From Amnimonas aquatica (GTDB taxonomy: Bacteria; Pseudomonadota; Gammaproteobacteria; Pseudomonadales; Moraxellaceae), in contig NZ_PTQZ01000042.1 in the NCBI RefSeq assembly GCF_002943415.1, forward strand, positions 1,253 through 9,650: DNA of 8,398 nucleotides, given 5' to 3'. Numbering within the stretch: the stretch's first letter is position 1; each line of letters starts with the position of its first letter. The position numbers and the translations under genes were made by a program. The notes under the pieces were generated by a model, which was not told the DNA's origin, made no database searches, and saw only the letters and a program-made list of their open reading frames with translations. Shown here one piece after another: positions 1 through 6,756 of the stretch.

Positions 1-255
1 TACTTCCGTTCGGTGAACGCGAAGAAGCTGCAGGCGCGGGTGATCACGCCGCAGTTCCGCGACGAGAAGAACGGCCAGTACAAGATGATCAGCTTTTTCG
101 CCAAGAAGGCGCGCGGGCGCATGAGCGCCTGGCTGCTGCAGAACCGCATCGAGCGTGTCGAGGACCTGCGCGGCTACGAAGTCGACGGCTACCGCTACAG
201 CCTCGAGCTGTCGAAGGCCGACGACCCCGTGTTCATCCGCGACGCCGGCGCCTGA
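1..255 (+). CDS. yaaA: Peroxide stress protein YaaA (DUF328 family), 3' part only
   Basis: The reading frame is open from base 1 to the TGA at 253-255 and gives the last 84 residues of a protein whose family members are usually about 255 residues, so roughly two-thirds of the gene lies upstream of the window. The visible part matches the YaaA C-terminus: YFRSV near the edge, then the conserved DEKNGQYKMISFFAKKARG stretch and a short divergent tail. YaaA is a cytoplasmic protein that in E. coli is induced by peroxide through OxyR and limits iron-dependent oxidative damage; biochemical work on the family indicates DNA binding. A GTG at 13 could be mistaken for a start, but the family motif continues upstream of it, so this is a 5'-truncated gene and not a short one. 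No promoter is visible because the 5' end is missing. The family call is strong; the function is known from homologues only. Confidence 0.93.
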   Translation, partial: YFRSVNAKKLQARVITPQFRDEKNGQYKMISFFAKKARGRMSAWLLQNRIERVEDLRGYEVDGYRYSLELSKADDPVFIRDAGA

Positions 256-325
256 GGCGGCTTGCGGGGGCGCGGGGCGGGGCTGTCCGGCCGCTGATGG
301 AGCGGTCTTCGCGCCGCCGGCACCA

Positions 326-349
326 CCCGTCCGGTGCGCGCCGGACGGG
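326..349. repeat. Perfect 9-bp inverted repeat between yaaA and the GAPDH gene
   Basis: CCCGTCCGG (326-334) and CCGGACGGG (341-349) are exact reverse complements separated by TGCGCG. In RNA this would be a very stable GC-rich hairpin. It lies 70 bp after the yaaA stop and about 30 bp before the candidate -10 of the next gene. No T-run follows it, so it is not a classical intrinsic terminator. It could be a Rho-independent-like stop for yaaA, an RNA 3'-end protector, or an operator for the downstream gene. The repeat is directly visible; its role is not known. Confidence 0.6.
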
Positions 350-355
350 CAAGAC

Positions 356-385
356 TGGAATGATTCGCACCAAAGGCCTTAGAAT
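356..385 (+). promoter_or_regulatory. Possible sigma-70 promoter for the GAPDH gene
   Basis: TAGAAT at 380-385 is a good -10 hexamer, placing transcription start near 392 and giving a leader of about 30 nt. The best -35 candidate is TGGAAT at 356-361 with an 18-bp spacer, but it matches the consensus at only three of six positions. The -35 is therefore weak, and an activator may be needed or the call may be wrong. I looked for a HexR-type site (TTGT/ACAA half-sites) because HexR controls GAPDH genes in some pseudomonads, and found none. Confidence 0.4.
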
Positions 386-406
386 CGCCGCCTTCTTACA
401 CACCCT

Positions 407-413
407 GAGAGGA
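407..413 (+). promoter_or_regulatory. Ribosome binding site fixing the GTG start of the GAPDH gene
   Basis: GAGAGGA ends 8 bp before the GTG at 422-424. It is the only good Shine-Dalgarno sequence in the region and supports the GTG start over the first in-frame ATG at 500-502, which would remove 26 residues that appear to belong to the conserved N-terminal extension. Confidence 0.75.
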
Positions 414-421
414 ACCTCACC

Positions 422-1876
422 GTGTCCGTCGAAACCATCAAGGCGCTGCAGGCCGACCACTTCGGCCGCTGGAAGAACCGTGAAGCCATCGCCGAATCCA
501 TGATTCCGCTGATCGGCGCGCTTTACCGCGAGCGCAATGTCGTCACCACGGTCTTCGGCCGCGCCCTGGTCAACCGCTCGGTGATCCAGATCCTCAAGTA
601 CCACCGCCGCGTGCGCATGATCGCCGGCGACCTGTCGGTGGTCGACACCTTCCCGATCCTCGAGATCGTCAACAGCCTGAATCTGGGCCCGTGCCAGGTC
701 GACCTCGGCAAGATTGCCATCGACTACCGCGAGCACGGTGCCGGCCAGGACCTGCGCGCCTTCGTCGAGAAGGCCGTGCAGCCGGGCGTCGGCCTGGCCC
801 AGCAGGGCGAGCCGCGTGATGTCGTGCTCTACGGCTTCGGCCGCATCGGCCGCATCCTGGCCCGCCTGCTGATCGAGAAGGCCAGCAACCACGGCGGCCT
901 GCGCCTGCGTGCCATCGTGGTGCGCAAGACCACCGACGACGACCTGCAGAAGCGCGCCTCGCTGCTGCGCCGCGACTCCATCCACGGCCCGTTCGAAGGC
1001 ACCATCGCGGTGGATGAAGAGAACGACGCCATCATCGCCAACGGCAACTTCATCAAGGTCATCTACGCCGGCAAGCCGGAAGACATCGACTACACCCAGT
1101 ACGGCATCGACAATGCGCTGCTGATCGACAACACCGGCAAGCTCAAGGACAGCGAAGGCCTCGGTCGCCACCTGACCTGCGCCGGCGTCAGCCGCGTGAT
1201 CCTGACCGCGCCGGCCAAGGGCGACATCAAGAACATCGTCTACGGTGTCAACAACGACACCATCACCGATGCCGACACCATCCTGTCTGCCGCGTCCTGC
1301 ACCACCAACGCCATCACCCCGGTGCTGAAGGTCATGAACGAGCAGTACGGCATCCTCGCCGGCCACGTCGAGACCGTGCACTCGTTCACCAACGACCAGA
1401 ACCTGATCGACAACTACCACAAGGCCGACCGTCGCGGCCGCTCCGCCGTGCTCAACATGGTCATCACCGAGACCGGTGCCGCCAAGGCCGTCGCCAAGGC
1501 GCTGCCGGAGCTGCTGGGCAAGCTCACCGGCAACTCGATCCGCGTGCCGACCCCGAACGTGTCCATGGCCATCCTCAGCCTGACGCTGGAGAAGTCGGCC
1601 AGCAAGGAAGAGATCAACGAGTACCTGCGCAACGTCTCGCTGCACTCCAACCTGCAGGAGCAGATCGACTATACCAACTCGACGGAAGCCGTTTCGTCGG
1701 ATTTCATCGGTTCGCGCTCGGCCGGTGTCTACGACGCCCAGGCCACCATCGTGAACGGCAACCGCGCCAACCTCTACGTCTGGTACGACAACGAGATGGG
1801 CTACAGCTGCCAGGTCATGCGCATCGCCGAGCAGATTGCCGGCACGCACTACCTCGCGCTGCCGCAGGAAGGCTGA
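422..1876 (+). CDS. gap: Long-form glyceraldehyde-3-phosphate dehydrogenase with N-terminal extension
   Basis: The 484-residue cytoplasmic enzyme catalyses reversible oxidative phosphorylation of glyceraldehyde 3-phosphate to 1,3-bisphosphoglycerate. Residues 1 to about 130 form an extension absent from the classical enzyme of about 335 residues. The Rossmann fold starts with YGFGRIGR at 137-144. The catalytic site is SCTTN with nucleophile Cys293 and partner His320, the same 27-residue spacing as Cys149/His176 in the classical enzyme. [15 protein letters not shown] (from Arg374) and WYDNEMGYS (454-462) are intact, so the enzyme should be active. The Asp at the end of the second strand, which selects NAD+ in classical GAPDH, is replaced by Arg168-Lys169, and the Gly187-Pro188 equivalent is Asn331-Tyr332. 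I infer use of NADP(H) or both cofactors, possibly in the gluconeogenic direction. This type is found in Pseudomonas, Vibrio and Shewanella alongside a classical GapA. It has its own terminator, so it is probably monocistronic. Confidence 0.93.
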   Translation: MSVETIKALQADHFGRWKNREAIAESMIPLIGALYRERNVVTTVFGRALVNRSVIQILKYHRRVRMIAGDLSVVDTFPILEIVNSLNLGPCQVDLGKIAIDYREHGAGQDLRAFVEKAVQPGVGLAQQGEPRDVVLYGFGRIGRILARLLIEKASNHGGLRLRAIVVRKTTDDDLQKRASLLRRDSIHGPFEGTIAVDEENDAIIANGNFIKVIYAGKPEDIDYTQYGIDNALLIDNTGKLKDSEGLGRHLTCAGVSRVILTAPAKGDIKNIVYGVNNDTITDADTILSAASCTTNAITPVLKVMNEQYGILAGHVETVHSFTNDQNLIDNYHKADRRGRSAVLNMVITETGAAKAVAKALPELLGKLTGNSIRVPTPNVSMAILSLTLEKSASKEEINEYLRNVSLHSNLQEQIDYTNSTEAVSSDFIGSRSAGVYDAQATIVNGNRANLYVWYDNEMGYSCQVMRIAEQIAGTHYLALPQEG

Positions 1877-1906
1877 CATTTGTCAGGCTGAGGCCTGCAA
1901 TTTGTC
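1874..1906. repeat. Cluster of short repeats at the 3' end of the GAPDH gene
   Basis: Three small patterns overlap here. TGACA (1874-1878) and TGTCA (1881-1885) form an inverted repeat with a 2-bp spacer that includes the TGA stop codon. CAGGC (1884-1888) and GCCTG (1893-1897) form a 5-bp stem with a TGAG tetraloop. ATTTGTC occurs twice, at 1878-1884 and 1900-1906, 22 bp apart (two helical turns). They could be a regulator site or the lead-in to the terminator hairpin, or chance. I cannot assign a function. Confidence 0.35.
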
Positions 1907-1909
1907 GAA

Positions 1910-1941
1910 AGAACAGGGGCATATGCCCCTGTTCTGCTTTT
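1910..1941 (+). terminator. Intrinsic terminator after the GAPDH gene
   Basis: AGAACAGGGGCAT (1910-1922) and ATGCCCCTGTTCT (1923-1935) are exact reverse complements with no gap, a 26-bp perfect palindrome. The RNA would form a 10-bp or longer stem closed by a short loop from CATATG. It is followed by TGCTTTT (1936-1941 carries the T-run). It begins 33 bp after the stop codon. This is a textbook Rho-independent terminator separating the GAPDH unit from the nqr operon; the T-run on the other strand side is poor, so I read it as acting on the + strand. Confidence 0.9.
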
Positions 1942-1965
1942 CGGGCAAGACTTTTTGCCTATAAT
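1938..1965 (+). promoter_or_regulatory. Promoter of the nqr operon
   Basis: TATAAT at 1960-1965 is a perfect sigma-70 -10 hexamer, which stands out in GC-rich DNA. The best -35 is TTTTCG at 1938-1943 (16-bp spacer, three of six matches), which overlaps the T-run of the preceding terminator. TG at 1956-1957 is one base too far upstream for a standard extended -10. Start of transcription would be near 1972, about 87 nt before nqrA. The -10 and location are persuasive; the -35 is weak, so an activator could be involved. Confidence 0.65.
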
Positions 1966-1971
1966 CCCTCA

Positions 1972-2058
1972 CATAGCACATGCGTAACCGAGGCCGAGGA
2001 GCCCGGCAAGAAATCGCAAGCGCTGGTTCAAAACAATAACTGCTCGCTGGAAATCATC
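1972..2058 (+). other. Leader of the nqr operon with a weak ribosome binding site
   Basis: About 87 nt lie between the predicted transcription start and the nqrA ATG. I see no coding frame, recognisable riboswitch or long inverted repeat. The last 30 nt are notably A-rich (CAAAACAATAAC at about 2030-2041). Only a weak Shine-Dalgarno-like TGGA (2048-2051) precedes the ATG, in contrast to the strong site of nqrB. Confidence 0.4.
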
Positions 2059-3393
2059 ATGATCAAGATCAGGCGAGGGCTGGATCTCCCGCTGTCGGGA
2101 GCCCCTGTCCAGGAGCTTGGCGGGTCCGTGCCGGTGCGTGCCGTGGCCCTGCTGGGCGCGGACTATCCTGGACTGCAGCCCACCATGAAGGTCGCCGAGG
2201 GTGACCGCGTTGTCGCCGGACAGGCCCTGTTCGCGGACAAGAAGAATCCCGAGGTGGTCTACACCGCGCCGGCCACCGGCCGTGTCCGCGCCATCAATCG
2301 CGGCGCGCGCCGTGTCTTCCTCTCCCTGGTCATCGACATCGAACCTGACAGCAGCGAATCCGTGGTTTTCACGGCGCACGACCGCGCGGGACTGGCGGGT
2401 CTGGACGCCGTGAAGGTGGGTGCCCAGCTGATCGAATCCGGCCTCTGGACGGCGCTGCGCACGCGCCCATACAGCAAGGTGCCGGTGCCCGGCAGCACGC
2501 CGTCCGCGATCTTCGTCAATGCCATGGACAGCAATCCGCTGGCCGCCGATCCGGCAGTGGTGATCGGCCTCGACGAGCAGGCCTTCGTCGATGGACTGAC
2601 GGTGCTGTCGCGGCTCTCGCCTGCGCTGCTGGTCGCACGTGCGCCGGACGCCACTTTCGCCACCGGCCCGGCCCGGGTCGAGAGCTTCAGCGGGCCGCAC
2701 CCCGCCGGGCTGGTAGGCACGCACATCCATTTCATGCATCCGGTCTCGGCCACGCGCACGGTCTGGCACCTGAACTATCAGGATGTCATGGCCATCGGCC
2801 GCCTGTTTGTCACCGGCCGGCTCGACAGCAGCCGCGTGATCTCCCTGGGCGGGCCTGTGGTGCGCCAGCCGCGTCTGCTGCGCACGCTGGCGGGCGCCTC
2901 CCTGGCTGACTTGACGGCGGGCCAGCTGCAGCCGGGCGACAATCGCGTGATTTCCGGTTCCGTGCTGTCCGGTCGCCATGGTGCGGACAGCGAGGCCTAC
3001 CTGGGTCGTTACCATCTCCAGGTCTCCGTGCTGGCCGAAGACCGGGATCGTGAGCTGCTGCACTATCTGCGCCCCGGCACCCACCGCAGTTCGGTGCTCA
3101 ACCTGTACCTGGGCAAGTTCCTGCGCAAGTCCTTCGACATGACCACCAGCACCAACGGCTCCGAGCGCGCCATGGTGCCGGTCGGCACTTACGAGCAGGT
3201 CATGCCGCTGGACATCCTGCCGACCCAGCTGCTGCGCAGCCTGATCGTCGGTGATACCGACCAGGCCCAGGCACTGGGCTGCCTGGAGCTGGACGAAGAG
3301 GACCTGGCGCTGTGCACCTACGCCTGTCCCGGCAAGTACGAATACGGTCCCATCCTGCGCGATGTGCTGACCCGCATCGAGAAGGAGGGCTGA
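2059..3393 (+). CDS. nqrA: Na+-translocating NADH:quinone reductase subunit A
   Basis: The 444-residue product is the peripheral cytoplasmic subunit of the sodium-pumping NADH:ubiquinone oxidoreductase (family length about 446) and belongs to the quinone end of the complex. The start [16 protein letters not shown] is the standard NqrA N-terminus and fixes the ATG at 2059 despite its weak ribosome binding site. The next stretch (about residues 25-100) is the barrel-sandwich (biotinyl/lipoyl-like) part shared with RnfC. The end carries [20 protein letters not shown] with Cys419 and Cys423; this is typical of NqrA and resembles a degenerate form of the RnfC iron-sulfur region, but no cluster is expected. 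There is no signal peptide or membrane segment, as expected. It is first gene of the operon, 4 bp ahead of nqrB. Confidence 0.97.
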   Translation: MIKIRRGLDLPLSGAPVQELGGSVPVRAVALLGADYPGLQPTMKVAEGDRVVAGQALFADKKNPEVVYTAPATGRVRAINRGARRVFLSLVIDIEPDSSESVVFTAHDRAGLAGLDAVKVGAQLIESGLWTALRTRPYSKVPVPGSTPSAIFVNAMDSNPLAADPAVVIGLDEQAFVDGLTVLSRLSPALLVARAPDATFATGPARVESFSGPHPAGLVGTHIHFMHPVSATRTVWHLNYQDVMAIGRLFVTGRLDSSRVISLGGPVVRQPRLLRTLAGASLADLTAGQLQPGDNRVISGSVLSGRHGADSEAYLGRYHLQVSVLAEDRDRELLHYLRPGTHRSSVLNLYLGKFLRKSFDMTTSTNGSERAMVPVGTYEQVMPLDILPTQLLRSLIVGDTDQAQALGCLELDEEDLALCTYACPGKYEYGPILRDVLTRIEKEG

Positions 3394-3397
3394 GCCG

Positions 3398-4663
3398 ATG
3401 AGCTGGCTGAAGAACAAACTCGACGCCATGGCGCCCGATTTCCAGAAAGGCGGCAGGCATGAAAGCTGGGCAGCGCTCTTCGAGGCCGTGGACACCTTCT
3501 TCTACAGTCCGAGGAAGGTCACCCACGCGGCTGCGCATGTGCGCGACTCCATCGATCTCAAGCGCATCATGATCATCGTCTGGGCAGCGACTTTTCCGGC
3601 CATGTTCCTGGGCATGTGGAATGTCGGCAACCAGGCGCTGACGCTGCTGGCCAACGTGCCCGGCGCCACCCCGGACCAGCTTACCGATGCCTGGCGCGTG
3701 TGGGCGATCGGCCTGGTCGCCGGCTTCGACCACCGCAGCTGGTGGGACTGCCTGGTCTACGGCGCGAGCTATTTCCTGCCCATCTATCTGGTGACCTTCA
3801 TTGTCGGCGGCTTCTGGGAGGTGCTGTTCGCGCAGAAGCGCGGCCACGAGGTCAACGAGGGTTTCTTCGTCACTTCCGTGCTGTTCGCGTTGGTGTGTCC
3901 GCCGACCATCCCGCTCTGGCAGGTCGCGCTGGGCATCAGCTTCGGTGTCGTGATCGCGAAGGAAGTCTTCGGCGGCACCGGCAAGAACTTCGTCAACCCG
4001 GCGCTGGCCGGTCGTGCCTTCCTGTTCTTCGCCTACCCTGCGCAGATGTCCGGCGATACGGTCTGGACCGCTGGCAGCCCGGCGCTGTGGAGCCAGGCGG
4101 TCGATGGCTACACCGGGGCCACCGCGCTGGGCCAGGCCAATGCGGTCGGCTACGAGCACATGCAGCGACTGGGCGAGCACGGCTTGCAGCCGCTGACGTG
4201 GTGGGATGCCTTCTTCGGCAGCCTGCCCGGTTCGGTGGGCGAGGTGTCGACCCTGGCCATCCTTGCCGGCGCGGTCATCCTGCTCGGCACCCGGGTCGCC
4301 TCGTGGCGCATCATGGCCGGCGTTCTGGCCGGCCTGATCGCCATCTCGCTGCTGTTCAACGCCATCGGCTCGGACACCAACCCGATGTTCGCCATGCCCT
4401 GGCACTGGCATTTCGTGCTCGGCGGCTTCGCTTTCGGCATGGTGTTCATGGCCACCGACCCCGTATCCGCTTCCATGACCAACACCGGCCGCTGGATCTT
4501 CGGTTTCGTCGCCGGCGCCATGGCGGCGCTGATCCGCATCGTCAATCCGGCTTACCCGGAAGGCATGATGCTGGCCATCCTGTTCGCCAACCTCACCGCG
4601 CCGCTGATCGACTATTTCGTGGTGCAGGCCAACATCAAGCGGAGGGCGGCGCGCCATGGCTAA
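3398..4663 (+). CDS. nqrB: Na+-translocating NADH:quinone reductase subunit B
   Basis: This 421-residue membrane subunit carries covalent FMN and riboflavin and forms part of the Na+ path and quinone site. A strong ribosome binding site AAGGAGGG (3382-3389), inside the end of nqrA, fixes the ATG. An N-terminal cytoplasmic segment (1 to about 55, with [12 protein letters not shown]) is followed by about ten hydrophobic helices. The flavin motif DGYTGAT ends in Thr242, the FMN attachment residue; it uses Thr where Vibrio has Ser at the first motif position. Also intact are GGFWE (137-141), the region of korormicin and HQNO resistance mutations in Vibrio, [36 protein letters not shown] and an acidic Asp405 in the last helix. 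Compared with Vibrio there are extra residues just before the TGAT motif (around 225-235). It overlaps nqrC by 8 bp. Confidence 0.97.
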   Translation: MSWLKNKLDAMAPDFQKGGRHESWAALFEAVDTFFYSPRKVTHAAAHVRDSIDLKRIMIIVWAATFPAMFLGMWNVGNQALTLLANVPGATPDQLTDAWRVWAIGLVAGFDHRSWWDCLVYGASYFLPIYLVTFIVGGFWEVLFAQKRGHEVNEGFFVTSVLFALVCPPTIPLWQVALGISFGVVIAKEVFGGTGKNFVNPALAGRAFLFFAYPAQMSGDTVWTAGSPALWSQAVDGYTGATALGQANAVGYEHMQRLGEHGLQPLTWWDAFFGSLPGSVGEVSTLAILAGAVILLGTRVASWRIMAGVLAGLIAISLLFNAIGSDTNPMFAMPWHWHFVLGGFAFGMVFMATDPVSASMTNTGRWIFGFVAGAMAALIRIVNPAYPEGMMLAILFANLTAPLIDYFVVQANIKRRAARHG

Positions 4664-5441
4664 GGAATCCAATGCCAAGACCATCACCGTGGCGGTGGTG
4701 CTGTCGGTGGTCTGCTCGATCGCGCTGGCCGCCGCGGTGACCCTGCTCAAGCCCATCCAGGAAACCAACCGCGCGCTGGACAAGCAGCGCAAGATCCTCG
4801 CTGCCGCCGGCGTGCTTGCCGAAGGCGAGGGCAGTCCCGAGCAGGTGCGCGGCGAGTTCGCGAAGCTCGAGCGCTATCTGGTCGACCTAGACAGTGGCGA
4901 TTATCGTCGCGTCGATCTGGATGACCGTTTCGACCAGCGCCGCGCCACCAAGGAGCCCGCGGCCTCCATCGCCCTCAGCGCCGATCAGGATGTCGCCGGC
5001 CTCAAGCGCCGGGCACTGCAGGCCGACATCTATGTGCTCCGGGGCGCCGACGGCAAGGCCGAGCGCATCGTGCTTCCGGTGTCCGGCTACGGCCTGTGGT
5101 CCACCCTCTACGGCTATCTCGTGCTGGGCAGTGACGGCAGCACGGTCGCCGGCATCACTTTCACCGAGCATGCCGAGACACCGGGTCTGGGCGGCGAGGT
5201 CGACAACCCGAAGTGGCAGGCGAGCTGGGTCGGCAAGCAGGTCTATGGCGACGGTGGCGGCAGGCCGCTGCTGGCGCTGCACAAGGGCGTGAATCCGGAA
5301 AAGCCGGAGGCCGTTCATCAGATAGATGCCCTGTCGGGGGCCACGCTGACCAGCAACGGGGTGACCCACCTGCTGCAGTTCTGGATGGGAGACCTGGGTT
5401 TCCGCAAGTTCCTCGACAAGGTTCGCGAGACAGGAGTCTGA
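4656..5441 (+). CDS. nqrC: Na+-translocating NADH:quinone reductase subunit C
   Basis: The 261-residue subunit has one N-terminal membrane helix (about residues 9-31) and a large FMN-binding domain on the periplasmic side. The motif [10 protein letters not shown] is present, with Thr230 as the predicted covalent FMN site, and [13 protein letters not shown] and [12 protein letters not shown] are family signatures of FMN-binding domain proteins related to RnfG. Length is typical (about 257 in Vibrio). The ATG lies inside the end of nqrB (8-bp overlap) with GGAGGG at 4641-4646 as ribosome binding site, which suggests translational coupling. The protein needs ApbE to become active, and the transferase gene is at the end of the same operon. 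Confidence 0.97.
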   Translation: MAKESNAKTITVAVVLSVVCSIALAAAVTLLKPIQETNRALDKQRKILAAAGVLAEGEGSPEQVRGEFAKLERYLVDLDSGDYRRVDLDDRFDQRRATKEPAASIALSADQDVAGLKRRALQADIYVLRGADGKAERIVLPVSGYGLWSTLYGYLVLGSDGSTVAGITFTEHAETPGLGGEVDNPKWQASWVGKQVYGDGGGRPLLALHKGVNPEKPEAVHQIDALSGATLTSNGVTHLLQFWMGDLGFRKFLDKVRETGV

Positions 5442-5443
5442 CC

Positions 5444-6115
5444 ATGTCCGACAAGCAAAGCATCCGCGACATCGTGATCCAGCCCATCCTGAACACCAAT
5501 CCGGTGGTGTTCCAGGTGCTGGGCATCTGTTCCGCGCTGGCGGTGACGTCGAACATGAAGACGGCGCTGGCCATGTCCATCGGCCTGACCGTGGTCACGG
5601 CGTTCTCGAACCTGTTCGTGTCGGTGATCCGCAACGTCATTCCGAACTCCATCCGCATCATCGTGCAGATGGTGGTGGTGGCGTCGCTGGTGATCATCGT
5701 AGACCAGTTCCTGCAGGCGTTCGCGCCGGCCATCTCGAAGCAGATGTCGGTGTTCGTTGGCCTGATCATCACCAACTGCATCGTCATGGGGCGTCTCGAG
5801 GCTTTCGCCATGAAGAACCCGCCCGGTGTCAGCTTCATGGACGGGCTCGGCAACGGCCTGGGGTATTCCGCGCTGCTGCTGGTGGTGGGCACCATCCGCG
5901 AGATCTTCGGCTCCGGCACCTGGTTCGGCCTGCCGGTGCTGCCGACCCTGTCGCAGGGGGGCTGGTATCTGCCGAACGGTCTGATGCTGCTGCCGCCGTC
6001 AGCCTTCTTCCTGATCGGCCTCATCATCTGGGCCCTGCGCAGCTGGAAGACGGTGCAGCAGGAGAAGGACGAGTTCAGCATCGCGCCGAACTCCAAGGCC
6101 CAGCGGTCGCACTGA
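5444..6115 (+). CDS. nqrD: Na+-translocating NADH:quinone reductase subunit D
   Basis: The 223-residue inner-membrane protein has about six hydrophobic helices and is paralogous to NqrE and related to RnfE. I chose the ATG at 5444, preceded by AGGAG (5432-5436); the open frame extends further upstream inside nqrC, but that part is out-of-frame nqrC sequence. Cys29 (VLGIC) and Cys112 (ITNC) sit at the same numbers as the cluster cysteines of Vibrio NqrD, which together with two cysteines of NqrE hold the intramembrane [2Fe-2S] centre that carries electrons across the membrane. [16 protein letters not shown] and [13 protein letters not shown] are conserved family stretches. It starts 2 bp after nqrC stops. 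Confidence 0.97.
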   Translation: MSDKQSIRDIVIQPILNTNPVVFQVLGICSALAVTSNMKTALAMSIGLTVVTAFSNLFVSVIRNVIPNSIRIIVQMVVVASLVIIVDQFLQAFAPAISKQMSVFVGLIITNCIVMGRLEAFAMKNPPGVSFMDGLGNGLGYSALLLVVGTIREIFGSGTWFGLPVLPTLSQGGWYLPNGLMLLPPSAFFLIGLIIWALRSWKTVQQEKDEFSIAPNSKAQRSH

Positions 6116-6128
6116 ACGGAGCGGAATC

Positions 6129-6746
6129 ATGGAACATTACCTGAGTCTTTTCGTCCGCTCGGTCTTCGTCGAGAACATGGCCCTGGCGTTCTTCCTGGGC
6201 ATGTGCACTTTCCTGGCCATTTCCAAGAAAGTGCAGACCTCCGTCATGCTGGGCATCGCGGTGGTGGTGGTCATGGGTCTGACCATGCCCATCAACAACC
6301 TGGCCTTCAATTACCTGCTCAAGCCGGGCGCGCTGGCCTGGACCGGGGTGGCCGACGCGGATGCCATCGACCTCAGCTTCCTGTCGCTGCTGGTCTATAT
6401 CTGCACCATCGCCGCTTTCGTCCAGATACTGGAAATGGTGCTCGACAAGTACGTGCCGTCGCTTTACAACGCGCTGGGCATCTTCCTGCCGCTGATCACG
6501 GTGAACTGCGCCATCCTCGGTGGTGCGCTGTTCATGCAGCAGCGTGAGTACGACCTGCCGGAGAGCGTGGTGTTCGGCATCGGCGCGGGTCTGTCATGGG
6601 CACTGGCCATCGCGCTGCTGGCGGGCATCCGCGAAAAACTGAAGTACAGCGACGTGCCCGCCGGCCTCAAGGGCCTGGGCATCACCTTCATCACCGTGGG
6701 GCTGATGTCGCTGGGCTTCATGTCGTTCTCCGGCATCCAGCTCTAA
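6129..6746 (+). CDS. nqrE: Na+-translocating NADH:quinone reductase subunit E
   Basis: The 205-residue inner-membrane protein has about six helices and pairs with NqrD in inverted orientation. Cys26 (LGMC) and Cys127 (ITVNC) correspond to Vibrio Cys26 and Cys120 and should hold the shared [2Fe-2S] centre. The shift of 7 is explained by an apparent insertion in the loop around residues 66-85 ([18 protein letters not shown]), which also accounts for the greater length than the 198-residue Vibrio protein. [20 protein letters not shown] is strongly conserved. GGAG at 6118-6121 precedes the ATG and the gap to nqrD is 13 bp. Confidence 0.97.
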   Translation: MEHYLSLFVRSVFVENMALAFFLGMCTFLAISKKVQTSVMLGIAVVVVMGLTMPINNLAFNYLLKPGALAWTGVADADAIDLSFLSLLVYICTIAAFVQILEMVLDKYVPSLYNALGIFLPLITVNCAILGGALFMQQREYDLPESVVFGIGAGLSWALAIALLAGIREKLKYSDVPAGLKGLGITFITVGLMSLGFMSFSGIQL

Positions 6747-6756
6747 GGGGGAGATC

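Noticed and set aside
13..255. A complete short gene starting at GTG 13
   Set aside because: The YaaA motif continues upstream to base 1, so it is a truncated larger gene.
256..421. HexR-type or sigma-54 site upstream of the GAPDH gene
   Set aside because: No TTGT/ACAA pair is present, and the GG/GC elements at 357-368 are two bases too close for a sigma-54 promoter.
233..1879. Open frame of 548 codons on the - strand opposite the GAPDH gene
   Set aside because: It is the complement of a strongly coded GC-rich gene. Its product is a low-complexity run of Val, Asp, Gly, Ala and His with no family resemblance, and it runs through the terminator-side sequence without a ribosome binding site.
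3616..4740. A 374-codon + strand frame inside nqrB
   Set aside because: It is the +1-type shadow frame of nqrB, very rich in Arg, Gly and Pro with no hydrophobic pattern, while the nqrB frame matches the family throughout.
1969..4792. Two long - strand open frames opposite nqrA and nqrB
   Set aside because: They are antisense shadows of conserved genes in high-GC DNA, rich in Arg, Gly, His and Gln with no recognisable domain.
5213..5443. 77-residue extension at the N-terminus of NqrD
   Set aside because: This part is out-of-frame nqrC sequence. The ATG at 5444 has a good ribosome binding site and gives the standard NqrD N-terminus with Cys29 in place.
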